DNA of 64,000 nt from Leptospira_A soteropolitanensis (GCF_026151335.1 NZ_JAMQPP010000001.1); one strand, 5' to 3'. Positions 44,922-54,614 are shown, counted from the stretch's first letter. Notes: generated from the sequence alone by a model not told the origin. A program made the numbers and translations.

Positions 44922-46334
44922 ATGAAAACAAATCGTTCTCATCGATTGCATCCTACGATCGTCAAAAAATTTCAGAAAGTATTTTATTTGCTGATTTGTC
45001 TTTTTTCCTTCAATGCCTGTCTTCTCAACCCAATTGTTCATCATCTTCTTTTTCCAGATAAAGAATCTTCTTCTAAAACATTACTTGCCCTTTGGGCCTT
45101 ACTTGCCAATGCAGAAGCTTCTGTAGAGTTAAACCGCAATTGGGCCGGAATACGAAAAGGGGATAGCTTGCAACTCGAAGCGCAGTATTATATTTACGGG
45201 GCGAGAACCGATTCTACTTTCCAGTGGTCTAGTAGCAACAAATCTGTGGCCACAGTCGATGCCAATGGACTCGTCCAAAGTATCGGCAATGGAAAGGTAA
45301 TCATCACTGCTACTTCGATAGATGGAAGGGCAAAGGCAGATTGTGATATAACAGTATATACTGGTTATGTTTATACAAGTTTGGATTCGAGTAATTCTGT
45401 TGGTCATTTAACAATGGATGAGATTAGTGGACTATTGACATTTAATTCATCTGTTTTAGTTGGAACATCCACTCCAACAGGTATCGGTGTCGAACCTTTT
45501 GGTAAGTTTTTATACACTGGTGATTTTGGTGGCGCGTCCATTTCTCAATTTTTAATCAACCAATTGACTGGTGTTTTGTCTCAAAATACCCCAATCACGG
45601 TACCGGCTGGATTAAGTCCTCGAAACTTAGTGATTACTCCCGATGGAAAGTATCTTTATTTAGCATCGGAAGGTACTTCGGCTATCCGAGCATACTCCAT
45701 TAATACTGATGGCACTTTGAGCTTTCTTACTTCTTATCCCACAAACATTGGCCATTCACAAATTCAAATCTCGCGTAGCGGTAGTTTTATTTTTTATATG
45801 GGTAATTCTATAACAGAAATTACTTCTTACCGAATCAATTCTAACGATGGAAGTCTATCTCAAGCCGCAATCAGTCCATCATTTCCCAATGATGGGTCTG
45901 GCCATGTTTCAACTCATCCGAATGGAAATTTTATTTATGTTGGTTCCTCTCCTTCAGTAACTATTTTACGTTTAGATAAGAATACAGGTAATATGAGTTT
46001 TGTGGATTCAGTCTTTCATGGTTTGAGTGTTAATAGTACCGCCATCCACCCGAGTGGTCTTTTTTATTATTTATTAAATATCAACGAAGGTATTATTTCT
46101 TGTTATCTGGTAGATCCAAAAACTGGAAAAATTACTTATTCTTCGAATGTGACTGGTTTTGTACCAGGTAATTTACGATTTATGATTATCGATCCTACAG
46201 GAAGATTTGCATATGCTGCAGATATTAATGCAGCTAATTTGTTACAATTTAGCATTAACCAAACTACAGGAGCTCTCACATCCATTGGTAATGTAAATCC
46301 AGGAGGTAATCCTTGGAATCTTACTTTTTTGTAG
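44922..46334 (+). CDS. Lipoprotein with BIG_2 Ig-like domain and lactonase-like propeller
   Basis: About 470 residues from the ATG at 44922, which gives a signal peptide and lipobox ('LFSFNACLL'); an upstream TTG would add an implausible tail. A bacterial Ig-like group 2 domain covers about residues 80-150 ('TFQWSSSNKSVATVDANGLV'). A seven-bladed propeller follows with repeats such as 'PDGKYLYLASEGTSAIRAYS' and 'HPNGNFIYVGSSPSVTILRL'. It resembles Lactonase_7-type surface proteins; enzymatic activity is not assured. Confidence 0.88.
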   Translation: MKTNRSHRLHPTIVKKFQKVFYLLICLFSFNACLLNPIVHHLLFPDKESSSKTLLALWALLANAEASVELNRNWAGIRKGDSLQLEAQYYIYGARTDSTFQWSSSNKSVATVDANGLVQSIGNGKVIITATSIDGRAKADCDITVYTGYVYTSLDSSNSVGHLTMDEISGLLTFNSSVLVGTSTPTGIGVEPFGKFLYTGDFGGASISQFLINQLTGVLSQNTPITVPAGLSPRNLVITPDGKYLYLASEGTSAIRAYSINTDGTLSFLTSYPTNIGHSQIQISRSGSFIFYMGNSITEITSYRINSNDGSLSQAAISPSFPNDGSGHVSTHPNGNFIYVGSSPSVTILRLDKNTGNMSFVDSVFHGLSVNSTAIHPSGLFYYLLNINEGIISCYLVDPKTGKITYSSNVTGFVPGNLRFMIIDPTGRFAYAADINAANLLQFSINQTTGALTSIGNVNPGGNPWNLTFL

Positions 46335-46381
46335 ATACAATTGTCAAAAAAAAGATAAAATTCTTTGAACTAATTGGTTTT

Positions 46382-47137
46382 TTAAATCTTAGGAAGTTCC
46401 AATGCATCCATTCCAATTTTTAATTCCGAAAACCAATTGATAAACCGTTCCACATCGGGACCTTGAAATACAGATCCATGTTGTGGACAAAGCATATCTG
46501 GTTTGAGATGGGAAATTCGTTCACACCAGGCTACTTTGGCTTGTTCAGAAGCCATCCAACGTTTATGGAATTTTTCCATAAACCGAATGTGTTTATCAAA
46601 ATCTTTTACTATCAATTCCATTTCGTCTACTGGAAGTAAGGCGGCACCCACATCCCCACTGAATAGAATTTTTGCCTTTGGATCCCAAAGATTTAAGTTT
46701 CCAGCGCTATGTAAAAAATGAGCAGGAATCGATCTCAGTTTGATGTTTTGGTGTATGATTTCCATTCCTTCATCGGGCATAGGAATAAAAGTATTTGCAT
46801 TTCCCCCAAAGTGTGGGAGAAACCCCGTCCATAACCAACTCACATAACAACGAATCGACGGATTGACTTCAAGCCAAAGGGAGATAGAGGAAACAATATC
46901 CGGGTCTTGGTGAGAAGCAAAAATATTCTGAATCTGAGAAGCAGGAAAAACTTCGACAAGAGCGGAAAAAACTTCGGGAAAAATTTCACTTCCACCTGGA
47001 TCAGTGAGTAGCCCCATTCCATCCGATTCAATTAAATATTCATTGGTATCAATGAGCCAATTGGGTTTGGCAGGATCTCTTGCAATCACTGACCATTTGT
47101 GATCTTTGTCGGAATAGATGGTTTGAATTTTTTTCAT
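46382..47137 (-). CDS. Oxygen-binding diiron protein (ODP)-like metallo-beta-lactamase-fold protein
   Basis: 251 residues, no signal. The MBL fold of flavodiiron/ODP type: 'NEYLIESDGMGLLTDPGG', metal motif 'ASHQDPDIVSS' (H-x-D-x-D, with Ile where flavodiiron proteins have a further His), His in 'AHFLHSAGN', Asp in 'LFSGDVGAALLP' and His in 'LCPQHGSVF'. There is no flavodoxin domain. ODP proteins bind O2 at a diiron site; in Treponema an ODP signals to CheA. Its start is 3 bp from the stop of a chemoreceptor-hairpin-like gene, suggesting a sensor pair. Confidence 0.82.
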   Translation of the reverse strand: MKKIQTIYSDKDHKWSVIARDPAKPNWLIDTNEYLIESDGMGLLTDPGGSEIFPEVFSALVEVFPASQIQNIFASHQDPDIVSSISLWLEVNPSIRCYVSWLWTGFLPHFGGNANTFIPMPDEGMEIIHQNIKLRSIPAHFLHSAGNLNLWDPKAKILFSGDVGAALLPVDEMELIVKDFDKHIRFMEKFHKRWMASEQAKVAWCERISHLKPDMLCPQHGSVFQGPDVERFINWFSELKIGMDALELPKI

Positions 47138-47140
47138 GAT

Positions 47141-47746
47141 TTACCAGAGTTTTGCTAAATAACGATAGGAAGATTCGATGATATTGAGTGCCCCATCAAA
47201 ACTTTCTGCCACAGCTAAAAATAGTTTTTGATTCTCTAAGATGGTTGCTGACTCAATACGAGTCTGTAGAGAAACGGTTCTTCCTTCCAAACATAACTTA
47301 GTTGAACTTTTCACAAGATTGTGTATGGCACTAAATTCTTTTTTCAACTGTGAATCCAACATTTCTTTTTCTTCAAATCGGTAACGTAAACTCGATTCTA
47401 TATTTTTAAAATGATTGGGGTTTACTTTTCTTGTTTTACAAGTTTCTACAGCTACTTGTAAAAGGTGATAAACTTTGGCAATTTTTTGCATTTCACTAGC
47501 CATCTTTATGACGATGGTGATTGCCTTGGTAAGTCTTTCGTTTACTTCTTGGATTTTGTGATTAAAATGGATGATTTCGGCAGAAACAACACCATAACTG
47601 GCGGCAAATGATCCAGAGTTTGCGGAAAGAATTTGAGCATTTAATGCACGTATTTTTAAGCTATAAAGTAAGATTCGTAGTTTTAAAATCTCTTCATTGG
47701 TAAAAATGATCTTTCGAAAAAAATCTTTTGTCTCTTCGTCAGCCAT
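47141..47746 (-). CDS. Soluble chemoreceptor-hairpin-like protein paired with ODP
   Basis: 201 residues, all helical, without membrane segment or HAMP. The segment 'SLKIRALNAQILSANSGSFA' and 'ASYGVVSAEIIHFNHKIQEV' aligns by eye with the signalling tip of methyl-accepting chemotaxis proteins ('ALNAAIEAARAGE..GFAVVA..I..L'), but with changed residues. Helices on both sides could form a short coiled-coil. The neighbouring ODP-like gene follows 3 bp downstream. It may couple oxygen binding to CheA/CheW or be a receptor antagonist. This is inferred. Confidence 0.65.
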   Translation of the reverse strand: MADEETKDFFRKIIFTNEEILKLRILLYSLKIRALNAQILSANSGSFAASYGVVSAEIIHFNHKIQEVNERLTKAITIVIKMASEMQKIAKVYHLLQVAVETCKTRKVNPNHFKNIESSLRYRFEEKEMLDSQLKKEFSAIHNLVKSSTKLCLEGRTVSLQTRIESATILENQKLFLAVAESFDGALNIIESSYRYLAKLW

Positions 47747-47840
47747 AGTGGAACCTAACAGGAATTTATAAACTAGAACTTAATTAGTGGACCATTATTA
47801 TTATGAATTGTCAAGAAGAGATATGGTTTAAGTTAGTAAA

Positions 47841-48206
47841 TTATGGGTTTCGTAAAATTTTTTCCATTGGTTTACCCTTGGCCAATTCATCTACCAGTAT
47901 GTCCAAATATCTAACTTTTTGTGTTAAAGGATTTTGAATTTCTTCCACTCGATAACCACAAATCATCCCTTTGATAAGGTGAGCGTTTTTATTTAGTTTT
48001 GCTTTCTCAAAGAAAGTTTTGAAGTTTACTTTCTCATCCATTAGTTCTTTTATTTTTTTTGCATCATAGGAAGTTAACCATTCAATCACAGCATCTAATT
48101 CTTTTTTAGTTCTTCCTTTTTTTTCAATTTTATTTAGATACATTGGGTAAACTGTACCAAAAGTCATTTGAGCCATTTTTTCGTTATGTTTGTCAGATGG
48201 TTCCAT
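47841..48206 (-). CDS. DUF2200 family protein
   Basis: 121 residues. The family is recognised from 'VYPMYLNKIEKKGRTKKELD' with 'VIEWLTSYD' and 'KAHLIKGMICGYRVEEIQNP' (here 'NKNAHLIKGMICGYRVEEI') and 'IRYLDILVDELAKGKPMEKI'. It is cytoplasmic, of unknown function, and occurs widely as a stand-alone gene. Start ATG at 48206. Confidence 0.88.
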   Translation of the reverse strand: MEPSDKHNEKMAQMTFGTVYPMYLNKIEKKGRTKKELDAVIEWLTSYDAKKIKELMDEKVNFKTFFEKAKLNKNAHLIKGMICGYRVEEIQNPLTQKVRYLDILVDELAKGKPMEKILRNP

Positions 48207-48381
48207 AGCTTAAGAAATAAAAATCAATCTTGAATGAATTTTATAGGATAGCAAGAAATATTTGCTCACACAATTTTAATCTTTCCACTATAAATTAGAA
48301 TAAATCCTAATTTAAGAACTCTATAAATTGTTTTTTTGAAAGGTTTTTGAAAAAAGATAGCAATTGTTTGGTTTGAATTAA

Positions 48382-49664
48382 ATGATCGCAACCATGAAAG
48401 TAATGTTTGGAATATTTTTGGTTCTTCTTGCATGCAAACCTTCTAATATGGAAAATTCATGTGACATTAGTTCAAATTTGTTTTTACAAACATTATTAGT
48501 TAAAACTATGAGAGGTGATAAATCTCCTCACTGTGGAATAAAAATAGCAACGAATATTTGTGATCTCGATTTTCCTTCTGTGATCCAAGTGGAAAATTCG
48601 CAAAAATTTTTGAATGAATTAAACTTTCAATCTCAACAAGGATCTTCTGGAAATCCTACTTTTGATTCTACCTCAATTCCTATACCCGCAGCATCTTTTA
48701 GGTGGTCAGGTTCTGTTCTTGCTCCAAATGGAAAAATTTATTCAATACCCTATCAAGCAACATCAGTTCTTATCATCGATCCAGTTACCAGTTCGGCTGA
48801 TATTACTTCTATCGTTGGCCTTACAGGATCTAATAAATGGAATGGTGGTGTATTGGCACCAAATGGCAAAATCTATGGTATGCCCTTTTCGAGTACGAGT
48901 GTCTTAATTATAGACCGAAGACAAATACTGCTGATACAACTTCGATTACTGGCTTAGGAACTGGTAGTAAATGGAATGGTGGTGTATTAGCACCGAATGG
49001 GAAAATTTATGGGATTCCTTCGGAAAGCGATAGTGTTCTCATCATTGATCCAGTTACGAATACAGCTAATACAACAACAATTACTGGGTTAGGAGCGGGA
49101 GGTAATAAATGGTCCTCTGGTGTATTAGCACCGAATGGAAAAATCTATGGAATACCTTATAATGCTACTGACAGCGTACTTATCATTGACCCGGCTACAA
49201 ATACCGCCAACACTACTACAATTACAGGACTTAGTGGGTCTTACCGTTGGTCATCCGGTGTATTAGCACCCAATGGAAAAATATACGGAATCCCAAATGA
49301 TACAACAAATGTCCTTATCATTGATCCACAAAAAAATACTGCTGATACAACTTCCATAGCAACTATTTCTGGTACTACAAAATGGAATGGTGGAGTTTTA
49401 GCTCCCAATGGGAAAATTTATGGGATTCCAGCATCGAGTGATGTAGTCCTTATTATTGATCCATCGAATAATTCGGTAGACACCACAACAATAACCGGAT
49501 TAGTCGGAGTTAATAAATGGAATGGTGGAACTCTTGCACCGAATGGAAAAATCTATGGAATTCCATTTTCTACGACAACAAATTCGGTTTTGATACTTGA
49601 TCCAAAATCTAATGGTTCATTTTGCCCTTCGATTTTAGAATCTTCATATTTGAATAAGTTTTAA
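48382..49664 (+). pseudogene. Seven-repeat propeller lipoprotein with one frameshift
   Basis: A signal peptide with lipobox ('FLVLLACKPS') is followed by seven repeats of about 45 residues based on 'KWNGGVLAPNGKIYGIP', 'SVLIIDP' and 'TTTITGL'. The first two are read in one frame up to 48913; after 'LIID' one base is missing (GACCGAAG where GACCCGAAG would fit, 48913-48920). The remaining five repeats continue in the next frame to 49664. The repeats look like blades of a beta-propeller. The high identity between repeats points to recent expansion. It could be a sequence error. Confidence 0.85.
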
Positions 49665-49690
49665 TTCAGATATTTAAAAAGTCTGAATTA
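49662..49690 (+). terminator. Hairpin between convergent genes
   Basis: 9-bp arms TAATTCAGA / TCTGAATTA beginning at the stop codon of the propeller gene, with an 11-nt loop. The U-tract is weak. Confidence 0.5.
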
Positions 49691-49819
49691 TTTGCTAAAA
49701 GAATCGGATTACTTTTTAAATAGAGTGAATATTTTCAGATTTAAGTTTCCTGCTGACCGAATCAATAGATTGATCTTCTATACCATTGTTAACTGTGTAT
49801 TATGATCTATTATCTTTCT

Positions 49820-50245
49820 TTATAAGATTTGAATTTGTAAAAGAAAACTAATGGTAATGCAAAGTGGATTGTATATTCTTTTTGTATAATAAACAAATAT
49901 AGGTTTCCACTGTTTGGTGATAATCGGAAAGTAAGCAAGCACACCTCGTAAGAAAAATATTACAGAAATCATTGTAATAAGAATTCTCAATCCAAAGATC
50001 ATTTTGCTATCAAGTGCAAGATTATTCTTCAAAATCCATGCAATTGGTAATATGGAAAATAAAAATAAAAAAATGGCGACAAACAAACACGTTAGCGGTG
50101 ATGGAAACTGATTTCCTTTCCCGAAAACAAGATCAATTAATTCTTGTTTGGTCTTTCCGGGCCATAGTCCTCCTATAGCCCAATAAATATGAATTGCGGA
50201 GATGGATAAGAGAAGTAGGGCTGAGGTAAAGGTGATAAAGATCAT
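49820..50245 (-). CDS. DUF3995 family membrane protein
   Basis: 141 residues, four membrane helices. Family pattern: 'SAIHIYWAIGGLWPG', 'FGKGNQFPSPLTCLFVAIFL' and 'RGVLAYFPIITKQW....YN'. Small integral membrane protein of unknown function. It ends convergently with the propeller gene. Confidence 0.87.
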   Translation of the reverse strand: MIFITFTSALLLLSISAIHIYWAIGGLWPGKTKQELIDLVFGKGNQFPSPLTCLFVAIFLFLFSILPIAWILKNNLALDSKMIFGLRILITMISVIFFLRGVLAYFPIITKQWKPIFVYYTKRIYNPLCITISFLLQIQIL

Positions 50246-50707
50246 AGTGGAAAGTTGAAAGTAGGATCTGACCGAAATAAACTCTTTTTTTATGACAGAA
50301 GGATTCCAATCAAAGAAATTGAATTATTTATAGGAAACAATTTTTTGTGTACCGGCTCGAGCACCTTTCCCTTAGGAAAGTGCCGAATATTTGGGGACAA
50401 TCAATCTGTGTTGTATGCGCAATTCCCTGACCAATCTGTCTCTCTGTAACTCACTTCGTATGTTATTTGTATTGCGTATATCATCAACCTAAAACCTCTT
50501 TGCAGATTAATGCAATGCGATAAAAAACCGCAAATCCGTTGATATTTGTATTTCGTTTAGCTCGCATAATCACGCCACTATTTGCTTTTCGTAAAGCTAC
50601 CTTCGTTCCTTCACTTCGATCTTTCAATAAAAAAGGCTATTTGTTTTACGTATATCCGCCCGAATCGTTTGGATCTTCGGAATCATTGGTAGGAAAGCTT
50701 CTAAATT
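50246..50707. other. 462-bp gap without genes
   Basis: A small hairpin (CTTTCC-CTTA-GGAAAG flanked by GCA/TGC) lies near 50355-50378. The rest is low-coding, somewhat higher in GC near 50540-50700, and shows no ORF of coding character. It follows a probable change in composition toward the AraC gene. Confidence 0.45.
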
Positions 50708-51499
50708 TTAAGGAAGTCTCAACATTTTTTCGATCTCTTCATTTTGAATGTACCAACGAATCGATTCACCTTTTTGGAATACTACGGAAGGCGAAATTCC
50801 AAAAATTTCCCGAAATGCATTCGTGAAGTGAGCTTGGTCGTAAAAGCCTGCACCGAGAGCCGCATCAGCGAGGTTACTTCCTTCTTTGATTGCGATTACT
50901 GCGGTTTTGATTCGAAACCACTTGCGAAAAGCGCGGAGCGGGAGACCTACTGCATTTTTAAACTCATGTTGGAGCCAAGACTCCGACATCCCGATCTCCA
51001 ATGCGAGTTCTTCGATGTTCGTGGATTCTTCTGGATTCTCGATCAGTTTACGTATAACATATATTAAACGCTCGTTGTCTTGTATTTTTTGGACCGGAGC
51101 CAATCGGTTAAACGGAAACGAACGATTTAAAATTTCGGGATATTGTTCCGGGTTAGCTGTTTGAATTTCAAAACAAGTCGCTATCAATTCTGGAGCCCAA
51201 CTTGGGTTGGCAGAGAGTCCAGTGGGCCCGGCCTCTTTCGTGAGAATTTCTCCGATTTCGCTTCCTGGATCGGCAAACAAAATTCCTACCGATCCATTGA
51301 GAATTGTCTCGTGACTCAATGCTCCATCAAAAACAAAACATCGGGAAATCATCCACTGTTTGTTCCCTTTGACACGTTTTTTGATTTCCGTATCGAGGCC
51401 TACAACCATTGTAGAGGTAACGGTGGAATGAAACGCAAGATACGGCAATTTCCCGACGAACAACGCAGTACCCCGAAGTGCACAGATTACATTCTGCAT
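50708..51499 (-). CDS. AraC family transcriptional regulator (DUF6597-type sensor)
   Basis: 263 residues. The sensor part has 'NGSVGILFADPGSEIGEIL' and the C-terminus has both AraC helix-turn-helices: 'IGMSESWLQHEFKNAVGLPL' and 'GFYDQAHFTNAFREIFGISP'. Base composition is visibly more GC-rich than the neighbours. It is followed upstream by a broken thioesterase gene on the same strand, 75 bp away; the two may once have been a unit. Confidence 0.9.
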   Translation of the reverse strand: MQNVICALRGTALFVGKLPYLAFHSTVTSTMVVGLDTEIKKRVKGNKQWMISRCFVFDGALSHETILNGSVGILFADPGSEIGEILTKEAGPTGLSANPSWAPELIATCFEIQTANPEQYPEILNRSFPFNRLAPVQKIQDNERLIYVIRKLIENPEESTNIEELALEIGMSESWLQHEFKNAVGLPLRAFRKWFRIKTAVIAIKEGSNLADAALGAGFYDQAHFTNAFREIFGISPSVVFQKGESIRWYIQNEEIEKMLRLP

Positions 51500-51573
51500 C
51501 TGCTTATGTTAAACGATGATTTAACAAAAACAATCGAAAACTTTAATAAATCCTATCGATATGAAGAAAAAAT

Positions 51574-52059
51574 TTAACGAGGTTCAGCAATTGCATATTT
51601 ATATTTTGCTTGTGCTGTTCTTTTATTGTCTTCGTTAAAAAAATCACAAACGTATTCTAGTAGTTTTCCGTTCTTTTGAACGAGTCTTGCTTTAGCGCGA
51701 ATGGTTTCAGTTCGTACGGGGCGTCAGTATCGTATCGAAACATCCATCGTAAAGGTTCTTTCTCTTTCGTTTTCCACATGAAAGAATGCCATAATCGATG
51801 TGAGCGTATCACCGACGCTAAAGAAACAACCTCCATGCATAAATCCATGAAGGGCTCTGTTGCTTTGAGAGTAGGGAATGTCAGCTTCGGAAATTTCCGC
51901 GCTGAGATTCAAAACTTTCATATTCGTCGCACCTGGATGACATTGGTCGATTAAATTTTGGGACTGATCAACGAGAGAACAGTTCTCCTTTAATGTAAAA
52001 AGATCCATTGGTACATTATGATATAGTAATTCTAACACATTCATCTTTCGCTCTTTCAT
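51574..52059 (-). pseudogene. PaaI-like hotdog thioesterase with an in-frame TGA
   Basis: One frame of 162 codons encodes a hotdog thioesterase: 'ALHGFMHGGCFFSVGDTLTS' (the H-G-G-x-x-x-x-x-D catalytic region), then 'TFTMDVSIRY', a TGA at 51724-51726 (codon 112), and on in the same frame 'RPVRTETIRAKARLVQKNGK', 'LLEYVCDFFNEDNKRTAQAK' and a natural stop. The post-stop part fits the family exactly, so this is a nonsense mutation, not a false ORF. Without readthrough the hotdog fold lacks its last strands. Confidence 0.85.
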
Positions 52060-52302
52060 TTTTAATAAATGAAGAGTAACATTTTCCTAAATTGTGGTCT
52101 TGGAAAAACCTGCAAAAATTTTGGGATTGATTCCAAAAATTCTAACCTTATTGTGGATCTCTGGTTAGAATTCGGAATCCAATGTATTTGTTAGGAACTG
52201 ATATATTTCCGAATCCTTTGCAGTTCCGCTTTTTTCATAGTACCTGAGTTTTTTGCATTGTATTTGAATTTCTGTCACCCATGTAACCACCTGATTAAAA
52301 GT

Positions 52303-52834
52303 TCAGGGTCCAGAACAAGTGCTGTTGCAGCCATCACCGTTAGCCACGTTTCCGTCGTCGCAAACTTCGCCATTGGGAGCGTTGCGAATTCCGTCACCAC
52401 AGACTGGTGCAGTACAGTCTGAATCGCACGCAGGTGAATTGACACCGCCCACGTCACATGCTTCAAAAAGGTTCTGCCTGATACTGTCCCCACAAAAGCC
52501 GACTCGTTTGCCTGGCCTGTGTGCACGTAAGGTGAGGTCACGCTGGCAATTTTCGTTCCGGACTGAATTGTGACGCCTGTTGCTGTCGAATGATAGAGAT
52601 TATACGATTCTGCACCAGCGTTTGTATCCCAGGAAAGTGTAATCTGGAAATTGCCACCTTCCGCCTTCAAAGTCGGTGTAATGGGCCCTATTGTCGACGT
52701 TGCTGCGGCAAGGAATGCAAGAATCCCTACGTTTCATTTTCATCTTTTTTGGCAATTGTACTGGCCGTGACGATTCCTGAAATGAGGAGCCCCCCGATCC
52801 CTATTTTAAAAAGTAAGCTTCTTCGTTTGTTCAT
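52303..52834 (-). pseudogene. Fibronectin-III / Cys-rich repeat exported protein, broken by frameshifts
   Basis: The ATG at 52834, with AAGGGG ribosome site, begins a signal-like 'MNKRRSLLFKIGIGGLLISG' but meets TAG at 52727-52729. One frame away it continues through 'FLAAATSTIGPITPTLKAEG' into an FnIII-like 'FQITLSWDTNAGAESYNLYH'. After 'HTGQANES' a second shift leads to Cys-rich units: 'FCGDSIRQNLFEACDVGG', 'CTAPVCGDGIRNAPNGEVCD' and 'DGNVANGDGCNSTCSGP', of DUF4215 (Myxococcus Cys-rich repeat) type. Local GC is clearly higher than the rest of the window. Confidence 0.75.
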
Positions 52835-53236
52835 TGTGTTCCCCTTGATAAAGTTTCAAATCTATGGATTCTTAAGAACGTAACGTAAAGTTAGGTGTTT
52901 TTTGTGGCTTCACTTTTGTCAATCAAATCTTTGTAATGCGGTGCATAATGTCAATTTCTTTGGAAACCTGCCACAAAGTCCCCAAAATATTTTTTTGCTA
53001 AGAAAGTGTGATTGATTTACTCCGAAATCCGATCCCTGGACGACAATTTGGGAGATTTATTATAATATATTAATTTGTTTCAACTGAAAATAAATCAAAG
53101 GTAGCTAAGGTATATGAACCAAAAAGTATTTCGTTATTCTTGAATTTTTTTATTTCTTTCGAGTTTGTTTCGAAGTAATCTGGAAGAATCAAACATTTCA
53201 GATGTTCTTGATTCCTTTAAATTTGGAGAGCAGGTG
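52835..53236. other. Intergenic region with a likely promoter
   Basis: Non-coding. A TATAAT-like segment in 'GATTTATTATAATATATTAA' (near 53052-53072) may drive the small lipoprotein gene at 53237. Confidence 0.4.
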
Positions 53237-53488
53237 ATGAAAAAAATATTTTTGATTTTAATTTTGACGACTACTTTAGCGCTAGTTACATGTAATGTAT
53301 ATACGGCTGTACCGGCAGATATGGCAAAAGAGGCTCATTGGCCTTTTGATCCTAAGAAAAAGAAAGTAGGCGAAGAGTGCAAAACTTCGGATGAATGCCA
53401 GAAACACCATTCCTGCACCAGTGACGGTGAGAAAAATGTCTGCACGGAACCTCCAAAACAAAAACTTCCTCCTGGTGCTGTGACTTAG
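53237..53488 (+). CDS. Small Cys-rich lipoprotein
   Basis: About 83 residues from the ATG at 53237 (GGAG upstream; an in-frame ATG at 53165 would give a long polar tail). The lipobox is 'TLALVTCNV'. The mature part has 'VGEECKTSDECQKHHSCTSD' and 'KNVCTEPP', a four-to-five-Cys knot-like module, then a Pro-rich end. It is followed 29 bp later by a multi-spanning membrane protein gene. No function assigned. Confidence 0.75.
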   Translation: MKKIFLILILTTTLALVTCNVYTAVPADMAKEAHWPFDPKKKKVGEECKTSDECQKHHSCTSDGEKNVCTEPPKQKLPPGAVT

Positions 53489-53517
53489 TTCATCTGAGAG
53501 ATGAAAAAAATTGATAT

Positions 53518-54558
53518 ATGGATTTTGATAGGCTGAAGATTTCCTACTTTGATTTATTCTTCATTGTAGGAGTTGCACTGCTTGCAAGTCTAATGGCGAG
53601 TGTAACAGTCATTTGGCCCTTGCTATTTTTACCAATCCTAACGGTTCATAGTTGGCTTTTTGGATACGAACATCTTTGGGCGACATATACTAAACTTCTG
53701 GTTCATCCAGATGATCGCAAACGGTATGGGCCATTGATTTATTTTGTACCCCCTTTGGCCTTATTAGGTCTTTTTTCTTTGGGACAAACCTTTGGTCTCA
53801 AAGGAATCTATGTTATTTATTTTTTTGGTCAATTTTTCCACACAGTTCGGCAGAGTTGGGGATTAGCTCAAGCTTACCGTCGTCAGGCGGGTGGACTCGT
53901 TTGGGATCCACCTTTTTTATCCGAAGTTACTTTGTGGTCGGTGCCAATCTGGGGCTTACTCCATAGATGTGCACAAAGTCCTGATGAATTTCTTTTCCAA
54001 GAATTCTGGTTACCGCCAATTCCACAGATGATCGTAATCGTTGCCTGTTTCGTAAGTTGTGCCCTCTGGTTGTATTGGATTTATACACGTTTTGTCGCTT
54101 ACCTCAGAGGAGAATTAGCGGTTGGTCATAGTTTATTTATGATATCACATCTACTGGTATTTCTTGGCGGATATATTTTGATAGAGGAAATATGCTCTGG
54201 TTGGTTACTCGTTAACGTCTGGCATAATGTCCAATACATTGCCTTTGTATGGATCTACAATCGAAATCGTTTTGCATCTGGACTTGATTCGAAGTCGCGA
54301 GTGATGTCCTGGATTTCACAAAGGGGCGCAAAAAATACAATTTCGTATTTTTTGGTAACCCTGACCTTTGCTTTACCGGTGTATTACCTTCTCCCTGAGT
54401 TAGGATTTACACTTGATTCCTTTCTGAAAAGCACAGCAGTACCAATGGGGGTCATACTTGCTATGACATTGACATTTCATCATTATATTGCCGACGGAAT
54501 CATTTGGAAACTTAAATACAATGAAGAAATTAAGGATGAAGTTTTTTTAAAATATTAA
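53518..54558 (+). CDS. Multi-spanning membrane protein with conserved His motifs
   Basis: 346 residues, about eight membrane helices. Conserved-looking histidines lie near helix ends: 'LTVHSWLFGYEHLWATYTKL', 'FFGQFFHTVRQSWG', 'VNVWHNVQYIAFVWIYNRNR' and 'LTFHHYIADGIIWK'. The set of HxxxH/HH pairs recalls membrane di-iron or Brp/Blh-type enzymes, but I cannot place it in a family. It may be co-transcribed with the small lipoprotein upstream. Confidence 0.7.
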   Translation: MDFDRLKISYFDLFFIVGVALLASLMASVTVIWPLLFLPILTVHSWLFGYEHLWATYTKLLVHPDDRKRYGPLIYFVPPLALLGLFSLGQTFGLKGIYVIYFFGQFFHTVRQSWGLAQAYRRQAGGLVWDPPFLSEVTLWSVPIWGLLHRCAQSPDEFLFQEFWLPPIPQMIVIVACFVSCALWLYWIYTRFVAYLRGELAVGHSLFMISHLLVFLGGYILIEEICSGWLLVNVWHNVQYIAFVWIYNRNRFASGLDSKSRVMSWISQRGAKNTISYFLVTLTFALPVYYLLPELGFTLDSFLKSTAVPMGVILAMTLTFHHYIADGIIWKLKYNEEIKDEVFLKY

Positions 54559-54614
54559 TTATAAAGATACTTTCACCTTATGATCGCTAGTTGTCTTCTT
54601 TTCTTTTTAATCTA

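Noticed and set aside
50355..50378. Integron-type attC site
   Set aside because: The small CTTTCC/GGAAAG hairpin lacks the paired core sites and no integrase is present.
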